Positions 54,649 through 64,000 of a stretch of DNA of 64,000 nt are shown piece by piece. How positions within the stretch are numbered: the first letter of the stretch is position 1; each line of letters begins with the position of its first letter. The stretch is from contig NZ_JARPUQ010000001.1 of the NCBI RefSeq assembly GCF_029537735.1, positions 14,510 to 78,509 of the forward strand, in the 5' to 3' direction. This DNA comes from Robiginitalea aestuariiviva (GTDB lineage: Bacteria; Bacteroidota; Bacteroidia; Flavobacteriales; Flavobacteriaceae). Both the position numbers and the translations under genes were made by a program. The notes under the pieces are model-generated. The model was not told the DNA's origin, ran no database searches, and worked only from the letters and a program-made list of their open reading frames with translations.

Positions 54649-56682
54649 ATGTCAAACGATAACAAAACCCCCCAAAAAAAGCCAAGGTTCAGTTCCTGGT
54701 GGATATATGGCCTGATCATTGTTTTCCTGATCGGGTTCCAGTTTTTCGGGAGCGATACGCTTTCGCCTTCCCGTAAAACCACCACTTCCGAACTGCAGGA
54801 ATTCCTGCGCAATGGCGATATCGAAAAAATTCTGATCATCACCAACACGCGGCAGGCCAAGGTTTTCCTGACCGATGAGGCCCTGGCCAAGGATGTGCAC
54901 AAGGATGTGGCCCAACAGCCCTTTTCGCTGACCTCGGCCACGGCTCCCCATTATATCCTGGATTACGGGGACCTGCAGAATTTCGAGAACGACATCAAGA
55001 AAATTAAACAGGAGAACAACCTGGACACGGTGGTGGATTACACCACGGAATCGAACGTGTTTATGGAATTGCTCTTCACCATTCTCCCCTTTGTGCTGAT
55101 TATCGGGATCTGGATCTACCTGATGCGACGCATGTCCGGCGGGGCCGGGGGCGGTGCCGGGGGGCAGATCTTCAACATCGGCAAATCCAAGGCCAAACTC
55201 TTTGACGAGAAAACGGACACCCGCACCTCCTTTAAGGATGTGGCCGGCCTGGAAGGCGCCAAGGAAGAGGTGGAGGAAATAGTGGAATTCCTGAAAAACC
55301 CGGACAAGTATACCTCCCTTGGGGGTAAAATCCCAAAGGGCGCCCTTCTGGTAGGGCCTCCCGGTACGGGGAAAACCCTGCTGGCCAAAGCCGTGGCCGG
55401 GGAAGCCAAGGTCCCCTTCTTTTCCCTATCCGGCTCGGATTTTGTGGAAATGTTTGTAGGGGTTGGCGCCTCCCGGGTTCGCGACCTGTTTAAGCAGGCT
55501 AAAGACAAGGCACCCTCCATTATTTTTATCGACGAAATCGACGCCATCGGCCGGGCCCGGGGCAAGAATAACTTTACCGGTTCCAACGACGAGCGGGAAA
55601 ACACCCTGAACCAGCTGCTGACCGAAATGGATGGTTTTGGCACCAACACCAACGTGATTGTGCTGGCGGCCACTAACCGGGCAGATGTGCTGGACAAGGC
55701 CCTGATGCGGGCCGGGCGCTTTGACCGCCAGATCTATGTGGACTTGCCGGACATCCGCGAACGAAAAGAGATCTTTGAGGTGCACCTGCGGCCTATTAAG
55801 ACGGCCGAGACCCTGGACCTGGATTTCCTGGCCCGCCAGACCCCTGGCTTCTCCGGGGCGGATATTGCCAATGTGTGTAACGAGGCGGCCCTGATTGCGG
55901 CCCGGAAAGAGAAAAAGGCCGTGACCAAACAGGATTTCCTGGATGCAGTAGACCGTATTGTGGGTGGCCTGGAGAAGAAAAACAAGATCATTACCCCGGA
56001 AGAAAAACGCACCATTGCCTACCACGAGGCCGGCCACGCCACCGTGAGCTGGATGCTGGAACATGCCGCCCCCCTGGTGAAGGTGACCATTGTGCCCCGC
56101 GGCCAGTCCCTGGGTGCGGCCTGGTACCTGCCGGAAGAGCGGCTGCTGGTACGCCCGGAACAGATGAAGGACGAAATGTGCGCCACCCTTGGGGGGCGGG
56201 CAGCCGAAAAAGTGATCTTCGACAAGATTTCCACAGGGGCCCTGAGCGACCTGGAAAAGGTGACCAAACAGGCCCGGGCTATGGTAACCATCTACGGCCT
56301 GAATGACGAGATCGGGAACGTGACCTATTACGATTCCAGCGGGCAGAACGAATACGGTTTTACCAAACCGTACAGCGAGGAGACCGCCCAGAAAATCGAT
56401 CACGAAATTTCCCGTATCATCGAGGAGCAATATGTCCGCGCTATAGAGGTGTTGCAGGACAACAAAGACAAGCTTAGCGAGCTGGCGGAACTGCTACTCG
56501 AAAAAGAAGTTATCTTTAAGGAGGATCTGGAACGCATTTTCGGCCAGCGGCCCTTCGAGGACAATTTTGACCGCCTGGGACAGGAACGGGCCATTACCCC
56601 GGAGGAGAAGTCAAATGACGGTGCGAAAGGCGACAAGGGGTCCCAGACGGAAGAAACCGAAACCGCCGTAGAGGAAAAATAA
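54649..56682 (+). CDS. ftsH: ATP-dependent zinc metalloprotease FtsH
   Basis: 677 residues. Membrane helices lie at about residues 14-28 and 145-165, with a periplasmic domain between. The AAA+ module has Walker [10 protein letters not shown] (about 235), Walker [12 protein letters not shown], and the second region of homology [20 protein letters not shown]. The zinc site HEAGH is at about residue 458. It degrades membrane and regulatory proteins. The C-terminus is a charged tail. It is 28 nt upstream of the LUD gene. Confidence 0.98.
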   Translation: MSNDNKTPQKKPRFSSWWIYGLIIVFLIGFQFFGSDTLSPSRKTTTSELQEFLRNGDIEKILIITNTRQAKVFLTDEALAKDVHKDVAQQPFSLTSATAPHYILDYGDLQNFENDIKKIKQENNLDTVVDYTTESNVFMELLFTILPFVLIIGIWIYLMRRMSGGAGGGAGGQIFNIGKSKAKLFDEKTDTRTSFKDVAGLEGAKEEVEEIVEFLKNPDKYTSLGGKIPKGALLVGPPGTGKTLLAKAVAGEAKVPFFSLSGSDFVEMFVGVGASRVRDLFKQAKDKAPSIIFIDEIDAIGRARGKNNFTGSNDERENTLNQLLTEMDGFGTNTNVIVLAATNRADVLDKALMRAGRFDRQIYVDLPDIRERKEIFEVHLRPIKTAETLDLDFLARQTPGFSGADIANVCNEAALIAARKEKKAVTKQDFLDAVDRIVGGLEKKNKIITPEEKRTIAYHEAGHATVSWMLEHAAPLVKVTIVPRGQSLGAAWYLPEERLLVRPEQMKDEMCATLGGRAAEKVIFDKISTGALSDLEKVTKQARAMVTIYGLNDEIGNVTYYDSSGQNEYGFTKPYSEETAQKIDHEISRIIEEQYVRAIEVLQDNKDKLSELAELLLEKEVIFKEDLERIFGQRPFEDNFDRLGQERAITPEEKSNDGAKGDKGSQTEETETAVEEK

Positions 56683-56710
56683 ACCGGTGGTGTAAACCCA
56701 AAACCCGATT

Positions 56711-57322
56711 ATGGGCATACTGGACAAACTTTTCGGGGGAGGAAAGAAAAAACCCTCCCGGGACACGGTGCAAACCCGCGGCAAGCATATGCCGGACCTG
56801 AAGCTGCCCGTGGACGAAAAGTTTACCATCCACTTCAAGAAAAACGGCGGGAAATTCCTGTATTGCGATACCTTCGAGGAAGCTTCGGCTGCCCTGAAGG
56901 ACATCGTAACCGAAAACCACTGGGAGGCCATGCCCTTTTTCTGCATGAATGCCAACCTGGAGGGCCGGTTCAAGGGAGAGGGTATCCAATTTACGGCTCG
57001 GGCTGGCGAGAGTGAGGTATTTTTCACCACCTGTGAACACCTGGTGGCCCAGGATGGCTCCATCCTGGTTTCCTCCCACCAGTTGCTGGAGAAAAAACTG
57101 CACGAAATTCCCGAAAATGTGATTGTCTTTGCCACCACCAGCCAGCTGGTGGAATCCATTGGCGAAGGGCTCAAAGCGATCAAGAAACAGTACCGGGACC
57201 GTATCCCCACCAACATCACTACCCTGAAGCACTTCGAACCCACGGATGAGAATGCGCAGGACTTCCTTACCTACGGGAGCAGTTCCAAACACCTATACCT
57301 GATCCTGCTGGAAGACCTGTAG
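56711..57322 (+). CDS. LUD-domain protein (LutC/YkgG-like)
   Basis: 203 residues. A basic N-terminus (GKKKPSRDTVQTRGKH) precedes a LUD-like fold with GESEVFFTTCEHLVAQDGSI and ILVSSHQLLEKKLHEIPENVIVF. In LutABC such domains act in lactate oxidation, but lutA/lutB are absent here. This version sits between ftsH and cdsA, an arrangement I associate with Flavobacteriia. Function is uncertain. Confidence 0.8.
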   Translation: MGILDKLFGGGKKKPSRDTVQTRGKHMPDLKLPVDEKFTIHFKKNGGKFLYCDTFEEASAALKDIVTENHWEAMPFFCMNANLEGRFKGEGIQFTARAGESEVFFTTCEHLVAQDGSILVSSHQLLEKKLHEIPENVIVFATTSQLVESIGEGLKAIKKQYRDRIPTNITTLKHFEPTDENAQDFLTYGSSSKHLYLILLEDL

Positions 57323-57324
57323 CC

Positions 57325-58128
57325 ATGAAAGAAGTCTTCCGACGCCTGATTACCGGTGGCCTATACGTGCTGATCCTACTATCCGCAGTCTTCCTGAGTT
57401 CGGATGCCTTCGATTTTCTCTTTATGGTTTTTGGGCTGGCCTGTCTGTATGAATACAAACGACTGGTCCGCCTGAAGGGTTATTATATTTTTATCGCCTA
57501 CCTGGCCCTTTGGTGGGTTTTCATATACCTGAACCGCAGCCAGCTGCTCATCCATTTGCTGCTGGTGCTCACCCTGATGGTAGATCTGGTACTGATCGCG
57601 CGCCTGTTTAACCCCGGAGCGCGTGCCTTTACGGAAGTACAGAAATTCATTATCGGGCTGTTTTACCTGGGGGGCGGGTGTATATTCCTGACCATGATCC
57701 CCTACCAGGACCAGAGTTTTGCAAAATTCCTGATCATGGGGGTCTTTGTCATGATTTGGGTAAACGATTCCTTCGCTTACCTGGTTGGAAAAACCCTGGG
57801 GCGCAACAAACTTTTCCCATCCGTATCACCCAAGAAAACGGTAGAGGGTACTGTGGGAGGCTTCCTCTTTACCCTGGGGGCTGCAGTGGCGCTCGGGTAT
57901 TGCACCCCTGTGCTGCGGGTCCCGCACTGGCTGGCCCTGGCCGTGGTGCTTACCGGGATGGGAACCCTGGGCGACCTGATCGAATCCAAACTCAAGCGCA
58001 ACGCCGGCCTGAAGGACTCCGGCGCCATCCTGCCCGGGCACGGGGGGATGCTGGACCGCCTGGACAGTTTGGTATTTGCCGCGCCTTTTGCATATTTGAC
58101 ATTAATTATCCTGCGCTATGTTTCATAA
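57325..58128 (+). CDS. cdsA: Phosphatidate cytidylyltransferase
   Basis: 267 residues, multi-pass membrane enzyme making CDP-diacylglycerol. About seven hydrophobic segments are visible. The CdsA signature is SPKKTVEGTVGG followed by LGDLIESKLKRNAGLKDSG and LPGHGGMLDRLDSL. It overlaps psd by 11 nt, coupling two consecutive phospholipid steps. Confidence 0.96.
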   Translation: MKEVFRRLITGGLYVLILLSAVFLSSDAFDFLFMVFGLACLYEYKRLVRLKGYYIFIAYLALWWVFIYLNRSQLLIHLLLVLTLMVDLVLIARLFNPGARAFTEVQKFIIGLFYLGGGCIFLTMIPYQDQSFAKFLIMGVFVMIWVNDSFAYLVGKTLGRNKLFPSVSPKKTVEGTVGGFLFTLGAAVALGYCTPVLRVPHWLALAVVLTGMGTLGDLIESKLKRNAGLKDSGAILPGHGGMLDRLDSLVFAAPFAYLTLIILRYVS

Positions 58129-58789
58129 GGAAGGCCAACGCATCATTTTAATTACGTTTTTCGCCACCGCGGCCCTGGCCCTGGGGGCAGAGTACTATGT
58201 GGGCACGCCCTGGCTGCGCATCGGCCTGCAGGTTCTGGCACTGGTGGTATTGGTGCTGATCCTGCAATTCTTCCGCAACCCCAAGCGCCCCGTGGTACCC
58301 AGTTTCGATGAGATCCTGGCTCCGGTGGACGGGAAGGTGGTGGTCATTGAGCAAACGGAGGAATCCGAGTACTTCAAAGGACTGCGCCTGCAGATTTCCA
58401 TCTTTATGTCGCCTGTTAATGTACACGTAACCCGCTACCCGGCCTCCGGGGTGGTTACCTACTCCAAATACCATCCCGGGAAATACCTGGTGGCCTGGCA
58501 CCCCAAGTCCAGCACCGAAAACGAACGCACCACCGTAGTAGTGCGCACCCCCAAATTTGGCGAAATCCTCTTCCGGCAGATTGCCGGCGCCATGGCCCGG
58601 CGTATCGTGAACTATGCCGAAAAAGGAGACAGCGTGCAGCAGGGGGAAGATTCCGGGTTTATTAAATTCGGTTCCCGGGTAGATGTGCTGCTGCCCGTGG
58701 ATTGCATCCCAACCGTAAAACTGAACCAAAAAGTAAAGGGGGCCGTAACCTGCATTGCCACCCTGCCCCACCCCAGCGATGGAGAATGA
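58118..58789 (+). CDS. psd: Phosphatidylserine decarboxylase proenzyme, short type
   Basis: 223 residues. An N-terminal membrane hairpin is followed by ILAPVDGKVVVIEQ and RLQISIFMSPVNVHVTRYPASG. The self-cleavage site is probably Gly-Ser in KFGSRVDVLLP (pyruvoyl formation on Ser). It produces phosphatidylethanolamine. It is coupled to cdsA and overlaps the acyl-CoA-binding protein gene by 11 nt. No pssA lies in this window. Confidence 0.95.
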   Translation: MFHKEGQRIILITFFATAALALGAEYYVGTPWLRIGLQVLALVVLVLILQFFRNPKRPVVPSFDEILAPVDGKVVVIEQTEESEYFKGLRLQISIFMSPVNVHVTRYPASGVVTYSKYHPGKYLVAWHPKSSTENERTTVVVRTPKFGEILFRQIAGAMARRIVNYAEKGDSVQQGEDSGFIKFGSRVDVLLPVDCIPTVKLNQKVKGAVTCIATLPHPSDGE

Positions 58790-59045
58790 AGCCCTGCGCA
58801 AGGAATTTGAAGCGGCGGTGGAGCAAATCAACAACTACACCGACCTGATCCCGGCAGACCTGCTGCTCAAGCTTTACGCGTACTACAAGATCGCAAACAA
58901 CAACTTCAGCCACCCCGGCAGCAAGACCCCGCTGATTAACGCCTTTAAGGCCAATGCCCTGATCCAGGCCCGCCGTATGGAGCCCGAAGAAGCCATGCAG
59001 GCCTATGTGGATTTGGTGAGACGGGAAATCCCCAAGCTTAAGTAG
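58779..59045 (+). CDS. Acyl-CoA-binding protein
   Basis: 88 residues from the ATG at 58779. The four-helix ACBP pattern is visible: LRKEFEAAVEQINNYTDLIP, LLKLYAYYKIANNNF, FKANALIQARRMEPEEAMQAYVDL. Residues that contact the CoA in eukaryotic ACBP (Tyr, Lys in LYAYYK) are present. Bacterial copies are sporadic; in flavobacteria it sits after psd. Its 3' end overlaps the convergent creatininase-family gene by 8 nt. Confidence 0.88.
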   Translation: MENEALRKEFEAAVEQINNYTDLIPADLLLKLYAYYKIANNNFSHPGSKTPLINAFKANALIQARRMEPEEAMQAYVDLVRREIPKLK

Positions 59046-59814
59046 CTTCGGCCTCGTATAAATCCTCCGGATTCGCCCGGCAGAGTTCCAGAAAAAATTC
59101 CCCTAGCTTTTTGGTAAGTAACCCCGTAATTTCCTGCCCTTTTTCGGCAGATGCCCCACTGGGGTCCCCTACCCCTGTATCCAGGGTGGCCCTGGACCAT
59201 TGGCGCTCTGCCCAGGCCCAGCCTTCGCCCAGGGCCTTCATCTTAAAGGGCCTGGATTTGCCCTCACCCCATTCGGTCCTGGGTAGCACCAGGCCGGGCT
59301 GCAGGTGCAGCAACAGGCTGGTTTCCACCTCGTCCGCGTGGTCGCCAGGGGCTACCCCAAGGGCCTCACGGTCCAGGGCCCGGAACCATTCGGTCATACA
59401 AATAAACATTTCCGGGTACCTGAGGCCCAGCTCCCGCAACAGGGGTTTAAAATTATTGCCCCCGTGGCTGTTAAACACCAGGAATTTCCGGATACCATGC
59501 CGCTGCAGCGTATGGGCCATATCGTCCAGGATGGCCAGTTGGGTACTCGGGTTCAGGTTCATATCCAGGTAGATATCGGCCTGCCCCGTATTTACCCCGT
59601 AGGGCAGCGTAGGCAGTACCACCACCTTGCCGCCCCGCTCCCAGGCGTGGGCTGCAGCACCGGCAGCCAGGGCATCCGCCTCGTAATTGTCCGTGCCGTA
59701 GGGCAGGTGGTAATTATGGGCTTCCGTGGCGCCCCAGGGGAGTACCGCCAGCTCCATCCGGGCATCTTTCAGGGCCTTCCAGTTGGTCTCGGCCAGGATA
59801 TAGGGTCGTATCAT
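59038..59814 (-). CDS. Creatininase-family (amidohydrolase) protein
   Basis: 258 residues from the ATG at 59814. Metal-ligand motifs are WGATEAHNYHLPYGTDNYEA, VFNSHGGNNF and GDHADEVETSLLLHLQPG. It belongs with creatininase/FAPy deformylase/mycofactocin MftE relatives. The substrate is not known. Next to it lies a fatty-acid-hydroxylase-family gene on the same strand, 10 nt upstream. Confidence 0.88.
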   Translation of the reverse strand: MIRPYILAETNWKALKDARMELAVLPWGATEAHNYHLPYGTDNYEADALAAGAAAHAWERGGKVVVLPTLPYGVNTGQADIYLDMNLNPSTQLAILDDMAHTLQRHGIRKFLVFNSHGGNNFKPLLRELGLRYPEMFICMTEWFRALDREALGVAPGDHADEVETSLLLHLQPGLVLPRTEWGEGKSRPFKMKALGEGWAWAERQWSRATLDTGVGDPSGASAEKGQEITGLLTKKLGEFFLELCRANPEDLYEAEAT

Positions 59815-59824
59815 CTGTAGTTCT

Positions 59825-61090
59825 TTAAGCAATTTCTGGGTGCTGGCGTTTCAGGTCCTGTCCGCCCAAAAGGACCCCGCCCGCCAGGGTTAGGATTAGG
59901 TATGCTCCCATGGCTAAACCGCCGTAGGCCCACCAGGTTTCCAGGCCAAACCACCCGCCGCTGGCCAGCAGCCACCACAACCCTACCAGGGCGCGGCCGC
60001 TTTCCACCCAAATGGCATAGGGTTTGCGGTCCATCAGCGCGGTATACCCGAAGATGCCCACAAAAATAAAAGCCCCGAACCAGAGCAGGCCCTGGGTGCC
60101 GATTTGCGCGAAATTCCCGAACATAAAAAGCAAAAGCGCCAGGGTTGCCGCCATCTGCACTACCGCATAGGCCTTGCGCCAGGGGCCGGCCGGGGTCTGG
60201 TAGCGTTTAAAGCCATACACATCGGTGATGCCTTCCCTGGGGTAACGGGCCACCACATCGGCCGGGCGCCAGCCGGTGGGCATAAACCAGATGCGCAGCT
60301 TGTCCTGCCACCGCTGTGCCCTCCAGGCGTCCTGCATCAGGCGCCAGAGGTGCTGAAAATTGATCAGGATAGGGTTCCAGGTAGCCGCCGGTTTCAGCAC
60401 CCCGTACTGGGGTGGCACCGTATCCAGCTCTTCCTGGAAGGTCCCGAACATACGGTCCCAGATACAGAGGATCTGCCCCAGGTTCTTGTCGATATACTCC
60501 GGGTTGATGGCGTGGTGCACCCGGTGCTGGGAAGGGGTAACCAGGACGTACTCCAACCATCCGAGCCTGCCAATGTGCTGGGTGTGGTACCAGAACTGCG
60601 CAAAAAGGTGAATAGGAGCCAGGACGGCAATCACCTGTTCCGGCACCCCGAGAAGGGCTGCGGGAATCAACAACAGGGAGAAATACCCCACCAGGTTGGA
60701 GATGGGCTGCCGCAGGGCACAGGCCAGGTTAAATTCCTCGCTGCTGTGGTGAATCACATGCTGGTTCCAGAAAACATTAACCCGGTGGCTCAGGCGGTGG
60801 TTCCAATACCCCGCAAAGTCTATGGCCAGAAAAGCCGCCAACCAGACCGCCCACCCGGCTTCCAGGTGTACCAGGGCCAGGTGGTCTACCAGTACCGGAT
60901 AAGATACCAGCACCAGCACCAGCCCCAGGGAATCCTTTACCACATTGGTCAGGCCGGAACTCAGGCTGCTTACGGTGTCCATCAGCTTGTATTTCTGTTT
61001 TCCGGTAACATGGCCATAGGCCATTTCTACCCCCATCAGGAGCATAAAGAAGGGGATGGCGATCAGTAGGGCGTTGGCGTAGGCTTCCAC
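59825..61090 (-). CDS. Sterol desaturase / fatty acid hydroxylase superfamily membrane protein
   Basis: 421 residues from a GTG at 61090 (VEAYANALLIAIPFF). Longer ATG starts add a poorly conserved tail; one is at 61177. Three His clusters bind the di-iron centre: HRLSH, HVIHH and HRVHH. Multiple membrane helices are visible. It is close in layout to alkylglycerol monooxygenase-type proteins. The oxidised substrate (sterol, hopanoid, carotenoid or ether lipid) is unknown. Confidence 0.88.
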   Translation of the reverse strand: MEAYANALLIAIPFFMLLMGVEMAYGHVTGKQKYKLMDTVSSLSSGLTNVVKDSLGLVLVLVSYPVLVDHLALVHLEAGWAVWLAAFLAIDFAGYWNHRLSHRVNVFWNQHVIHHSSEEFNLACALRQPISNLVGYFSLLLIPAALLGVPEQVIAVLAPIHLFAQFWYHTQHIGRLGWLEYVLVTPSQHRVHHAINPEYIDKNLGQILCIWDRMFGTFQEELDTVPPQYGVLKPAATWNPILINFQHLWRLMQDAWRAQRWQDKLRIWFMPTGWRPADVVARYPREGITDVYGFKRYQTPAGPWRKAYAVVQMAATLALLLFMFGNFAQIGTQGLLWFGAFIFVGIFGYTALMDRKPYAIWVESGRALVGLWWLLASGGWFGLETWWAYGGLAMGAYLILTLAGGVLLGGQDLKRQHPEIA

Positions 61091-61262
61091 AGTTGCGGCT
61101 TTCCCCAAAAATAAGAAAACCCGGAATACGGTACGGCCTGAAACCAGTGTGCCCCTCCCCTCTGTGCCATGGGCCATTTTCGGTTTTGGCCAGGGCTTTG
61201 TACTTTTAAGGCAGTACTCCGGCCGCGTGCCGGATGCCGCCTTGACCCAAAAACTTCGCTAC

Positions 61263-63380
61263 ATGAAACGCCTTTTATACCTGTTGCCCGCTTGGGCCCT
61301 GATCCTTAGCTCCTGCAATCCCAATCCCCAATCCGAACCCTTGTCTTCCCCCGGGGGGAACAACACCATAGACTTTTTCCTGAGCCCGGAGGGCCAGCCC
61401 ATGTACCGGATTACCCATGGGGGGAAAGTGGTGATCGATACCTCGTCCATGGGGTTTGAATTCGAGGACCAGGCCCCATTATCTACCGGCCTGGAATGGA
61501 TAGCCACCGAGCGCACGAGCATGGACGAAACCTGGGAAATGCCCTGGGGTGAGCAACGGGAAGTGCGCAACCACTACAACGAAATGACCGTTACCCTGCA
61601 GGAAGCAGCCGCCCCCAACCGCAGCCTGGATATACGCTTCCGGGCCTATGACGACGGGATCGGTTTCCGGTACGAATTCCATGCCCAGCCCGGGCAGGAC
61701 AGCCTGCGCATCACAGACGAGCACACGGCCTTCCAGCTTACCGGAGACCATACGGCCTTCTGGATTCCGGGAGACTGGGACATTTATGAACATAAGTACA
61801 ATACCACCCCGGTTTCCGGGATCGATGCGATTTCCAAGCGGGACAATGAAGACCTGGCTGCCACCTACATCCCGGAAAACGCCGTAAACACCCCGGTAAC
61901 GCTGCGGGCAGCAAATGGGGTGCACCTGGCCTTCCACGAGGCGGACCTGACGGATTATGCCGGCATGACCCTGAAGGTAGACACCGCGGCCCTGAGGTTT
62001 GATAGCGAACTGGTGGGCTCAGAGCGCACCGGATATAAGGTAAAGCGGGCCCTGCCTTTCCATACCCCCTGGCGCACCGTACAGATTGCCGACCGTGCAG
62101 GGGACCTCATAGAATCCCGACTGATCGAAAACCTGAACGAACCCAACAAACTGGGGGATGTCTCCTGGTTCCAGCCCATGAAATATGTGGGTATCTGGTG
62201 GGAAATGCACCTGGGGGTTTCTACCTGGGATATGGAAGCCACCCAGGACATGAATACCTTTTCCACCCTGGGTAAGGATCAGACCAGCAGCAAACACGGG
62301 GCTACCACAGCCAACACCAAACGCTATATCGACTTTGCCGCAGCCAATGGTTTCGGAGGGGTGCTGGTAGAGGGATGGAATACCGGCTGGGACCACTGGA
62401 TCGGGTTCGAGGACCGGGAAGGGGTTTTTGACTTTGTCACCCCCTATGCAGACTACGACCTGGAGGAAATCAACCGCTATGCCCGCGAGAAAGGGGTAGA
62501 AATGATCATGCACCACGAAACCAGTGCCGCACCCCGCACCTACGAGCAACAAATGGATACGGCCTATGCGCTCATGCAGCACTACGGCATGCACGCCGTT
62601 AAGACGGGATATGTGGGTAAAATCATCCCCAAAGGCGAATACCACCACGGGCAATGGATGGTGAACCATTACCGGAAATCCCTGGAAACGGCAGCGAAGT
62701 ACCAGGTGGCCGTTAATGCCCACGAGCCCATTAAAGCCACTGGCCTGAGGCGAACCTATCCCAATGCCATTGCGCGGGAAGGCTTGCGCGGACAGGAATT
62801 CAATGCGTGGGCCACGGACGGGGGCAACCCGCCGGAGCACCTGCCCATAGTTGCCTTTACCCGCATGCTGGCCGGACCCATCGATTTTACCCCCGGGGTG
62901 TTCGAAATTTCCCTCCCGACCAAACCAGACAACCAGATCAATACCACCCTGGCACAGCAACTGGCCCTTTATGTGGTGATTTACGGCCCGGTACAAATGG
63001 CCTGCGACCTCCCCCAGAACTACGAGGGACAGCCGGCCTTTCAGTTTATCCGGGATGTTGGGGTAGATTGGGAACAAAGCCGGGTCCTGAATGGGGAGGT
63101 GGGCGAATACCTCACCATAGCCCGGGAAGAACGGGAGACCGGCAACTGGTTTGTGGGCGGCATCACGGACGAAAACGCCCGGGAACTGGAGGTGGATTTC
63201 TCCTTTCTGGAAGACGGGGTAACGTATAAGGCCCGGATTTATCGGGACACGGAAGCCTCCCATTACCAGAACAACCCTACGGACATTGCCATTGAAGAAA
63301 CGGAAATTGCCAAAGGAGATACCCGCACCTTTGCCCTGGCCCCGGGCGGTGGATTTGCCATTAGCCTACTCCGGGAATAA
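61263..63380 (+). CDS. GH97 family alpha-glucosidase lipoprotein
   Basis: 705 residues from the ATG at 61263; lipobox LILSSC. The N-terminal beta-sandwich and (beta/alpha)8 barrel have the SusB-like layout. Three Glu residues, in MHHETSAAP (about 419), NAHEPIKATG (about 488) and RGQEFNAW (about 512), have the same spacing as E439/E508/E532 of SusB. This predicts the inverting type that cleaves alpha-glucosides in the periplasm. No susC/susD pair is next to it. Confidence 0.94.
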   Translation: MKRLLYLLPAWALILSSCNPNPQSEPLSSPGGNNTIDFFLSPEGQPMYRITHGGKVVIDTSSMGFEFEDQAPLSTGLEWIATERTSMDETWEMPWGEQREVRNHYNEMTVTLQEAAAPNRSLDIRFRAYDDGIGFRYEFHAQPGQDSLRITDEHTAFQLTGDHTAFWIPGDWDIYEHKYNTTPVSGIDAISKRDNEDLAATYIPENAVNTPVTLRAANGVHLAFHEADLTDYAGMTLKVDTAALRFDSELVGSERTGYKVKRALPFHTPWRTVQIADRAGDLIESRLIENLNEPNKLGDVSWFQPMKYVGIWWEMHLGVSTWDMEATQDMNTFSTLGKDQTSSKHGATTANTKRYIDFAAANGFGGVLVEGWNTGWDHWIGFEDREGVFDFVTPYADYDLEEINRYAREKGVEMIMHHETSAAPRTYEQQMDTAYALMQHYGMHAVKTGYVGKIIPKGEYHHGQWMVNHYRKSLETAAKYQVAVNAHEPIKATGLRRTYPNAIAREGLRGQEFNAWATDGGNPPEHLPIVAFTRMLAGPIDFTPGVFEISLPTKPDNQINTTLAQQLALYVVIYGPVQMACDLPQNYEGQPAFQFIRDVGVDWEQSRVLNGEVGEYLTIAREERETGNWFVGGITDENARELEVDFSFLEDGVTYKARIYRDTEASHYQNNPTDIAIEETEIAKGDTRTFALAPGGGFAISLLRE

Positions 63381-63386
63381 TCCGGG

Positions 63387-64000
63387 TTAAGGCATCCGGA
63401 AGATAAAGCCCTGGCCGTGGATGTTTTCGATCTTCAGGTCGGGGTCGTCGGTCAGGTGTTTCCGCAGGCGGGTAATAAAGACATTCAGGCTTTTGCGGTT
63501 AAAATAATCGTTACGCCCCCACAGCTTCTTGAGGATATCCGCGTGGCTGCACAGGCGGTTGGGGTGCTGGGCCAGGTAGGCCAGCAATTCGGCTTCCCGG
63601 TGCGTTAACGCCCGGGTGTCCCCTTCCAGTTCCAATTCCTGTTTTCCGGGGTCGAAGCGGAACCTGCCCAAAACCAGGGGGGCATCGGCCGTTTCGGGTT
63701 TGCGGGGTTCCAAGCGAGCCAGCAGGGCTTCGATGCGTACTACCAGTTCCTCTTCGTCAATCGGTTTTTTAAGGTAATCCACTGCCCCTACCGAAAACCC
63801 CTTCAGCACATCGATCTTCATGGACCGGGCCGTGAGGAAGATAAAGGGGAGTTCCGGGTATTTTTCGTGGATCTGCTGCCCCAGGGTAAAACCATCGGTT
63901 TCGGGCATCATCACATCCAGGATCAGCAGGTCAAACGCCCGCCGTTCCAGCATGGGCATGACCTCCTCGGCCCGCTGGGCCCATCGCATGCGGAATCCCT
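63387..64000 (-). CDS. OmpR-family response regulator, N-terminus outside window
   Basis: About 204 residues are visible, with the frame open to the right edge. The receiver domain contains the phospho-Asp in LLILDVMMPETDG and the Lys in DYLKKPIDEEEL; the conserved first acidic residues are cut off. The C-terminal winged helix shows LTHREAELLAYLAQHPNRLCSHADIL and SLNVFITRLRKHL. It is convergent with GH97 by 6 nt. Its partner kinase is presumably outside the window. Confidence 0.9.
   Translation of the reverse strand, partial: GFRMRWAQRAEEVMPMLERRAFDLLILDVMMPETDGFTLGQQIHEKYPELPFIFLTARSMKIDVLKGFSVGAVDYLKKPIDEEELVVRIEALLARLEPRKPETADAPLVLGRFRFDPGKQELELEGDTRALTHREAELLAYLAQHPNRLCSHADILKKLWGRNDYFNRKSLNVFITRLRKHLTDDPDLKIENIHGQGFIFRMP

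Noticed and set aside
56711-57322. LutC of a lactate oxidation operon
   Set aside because: No lutA/lutB or lactate permease is nearby; the gene sits in a phospholipid/FtsH operon.

Overview
The window looks like chromosomal core DNA from a high-GC member of the Flavobacteriaceae (Bacteroidota). Three things point there: the gene order (rpsU-xerC-raiA-tRNAs-tuf-tRNA-secE-nusG-rplKAJL-rpoBC), promoters with the Bacteroidota -7 motif TAnnTTTG, and families typical of the group (DUF3467, ribosomal protein THX, GH97, SprB-type and TSP3 repeats, MarR/nitroreductase/YceI operon). GC is clearly above that of most flavobacteria. A Robiginitalea-like marine genus would fit, but that is inference. No prophage, insertion sequence, CRISPR array or defence island is visible.

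Layout. 1-1.3 kb: the N-terminal part of a secreted TSP3-repeat protein running off the left edge. 1.4-7.6 kb: prfC, an outer-membrane protein, three small membrane or regulatory genes and a serine-hydrolase-like lipoprotein that lacks the nucleophile serine. 7.7-25.5 kb: a long co-directional minus-strand block read from an HhH protein through acyl-CoA dehydrogenase, rpsU, xerC, raiA, four tRNAs, tuf, tRNA-Trp, secE, nusG, four ribosomal protein genes, rpoB, rpoC and a DUF3467 gene. It contains internal promoters, terminators and hairpins. 25.5-29.3 kb: an AGCS symporter with an unusual N-terminal extension, a K+ channel, a PspC-like protein and a rhodanese. 29.4-31.2 kb: a MarR/nitroreductase/YceI operon.

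31.3-38.05 kb: a complete trpEGDCFBA operon with nearly all genes translationally overlapped. It is preceded by a leader peptide gene with three consecutive Trp codons and an intrinsic terminator, a classical attenuator. 38.1-46 kb: an M20 peptidase, PEP carboxylase, a UDG-like protein, a small tandem-repeat array, THX, yaaA, rluD and a PASTA protein. 46-53.4 kb: ddl, coaD, a PAS histidine kinase with a receiver partner, an M14 carboxypeptidase lipoprotein, a Nudix gene divergent from pyrE, and an SRPBCC protein. 53.4-59 kb: birA, then rsfS-ftsH-LUD-cdsA-psd-ACBP. 59-64 kb: a creatininase-family protein, a fatty-acid-hydroxylase-family protein, a GH97 alpha-glucosidase and a truncated OmpR-family regulator.

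The most informative signals are regulatory: the trp attenuator, a near-complete Shine-Dalgarno in front of rpsU in a group that normally ignores SDs, degenerate copies of tRNA 3' ends beside two tRNA genes, and covarying hairpins in the tRNA spacer. Gene starts were moved inward where signal peptides, family length, overlaps or promoter position required it. No database search was possible, so all family names rest on motifs read from the sequence.
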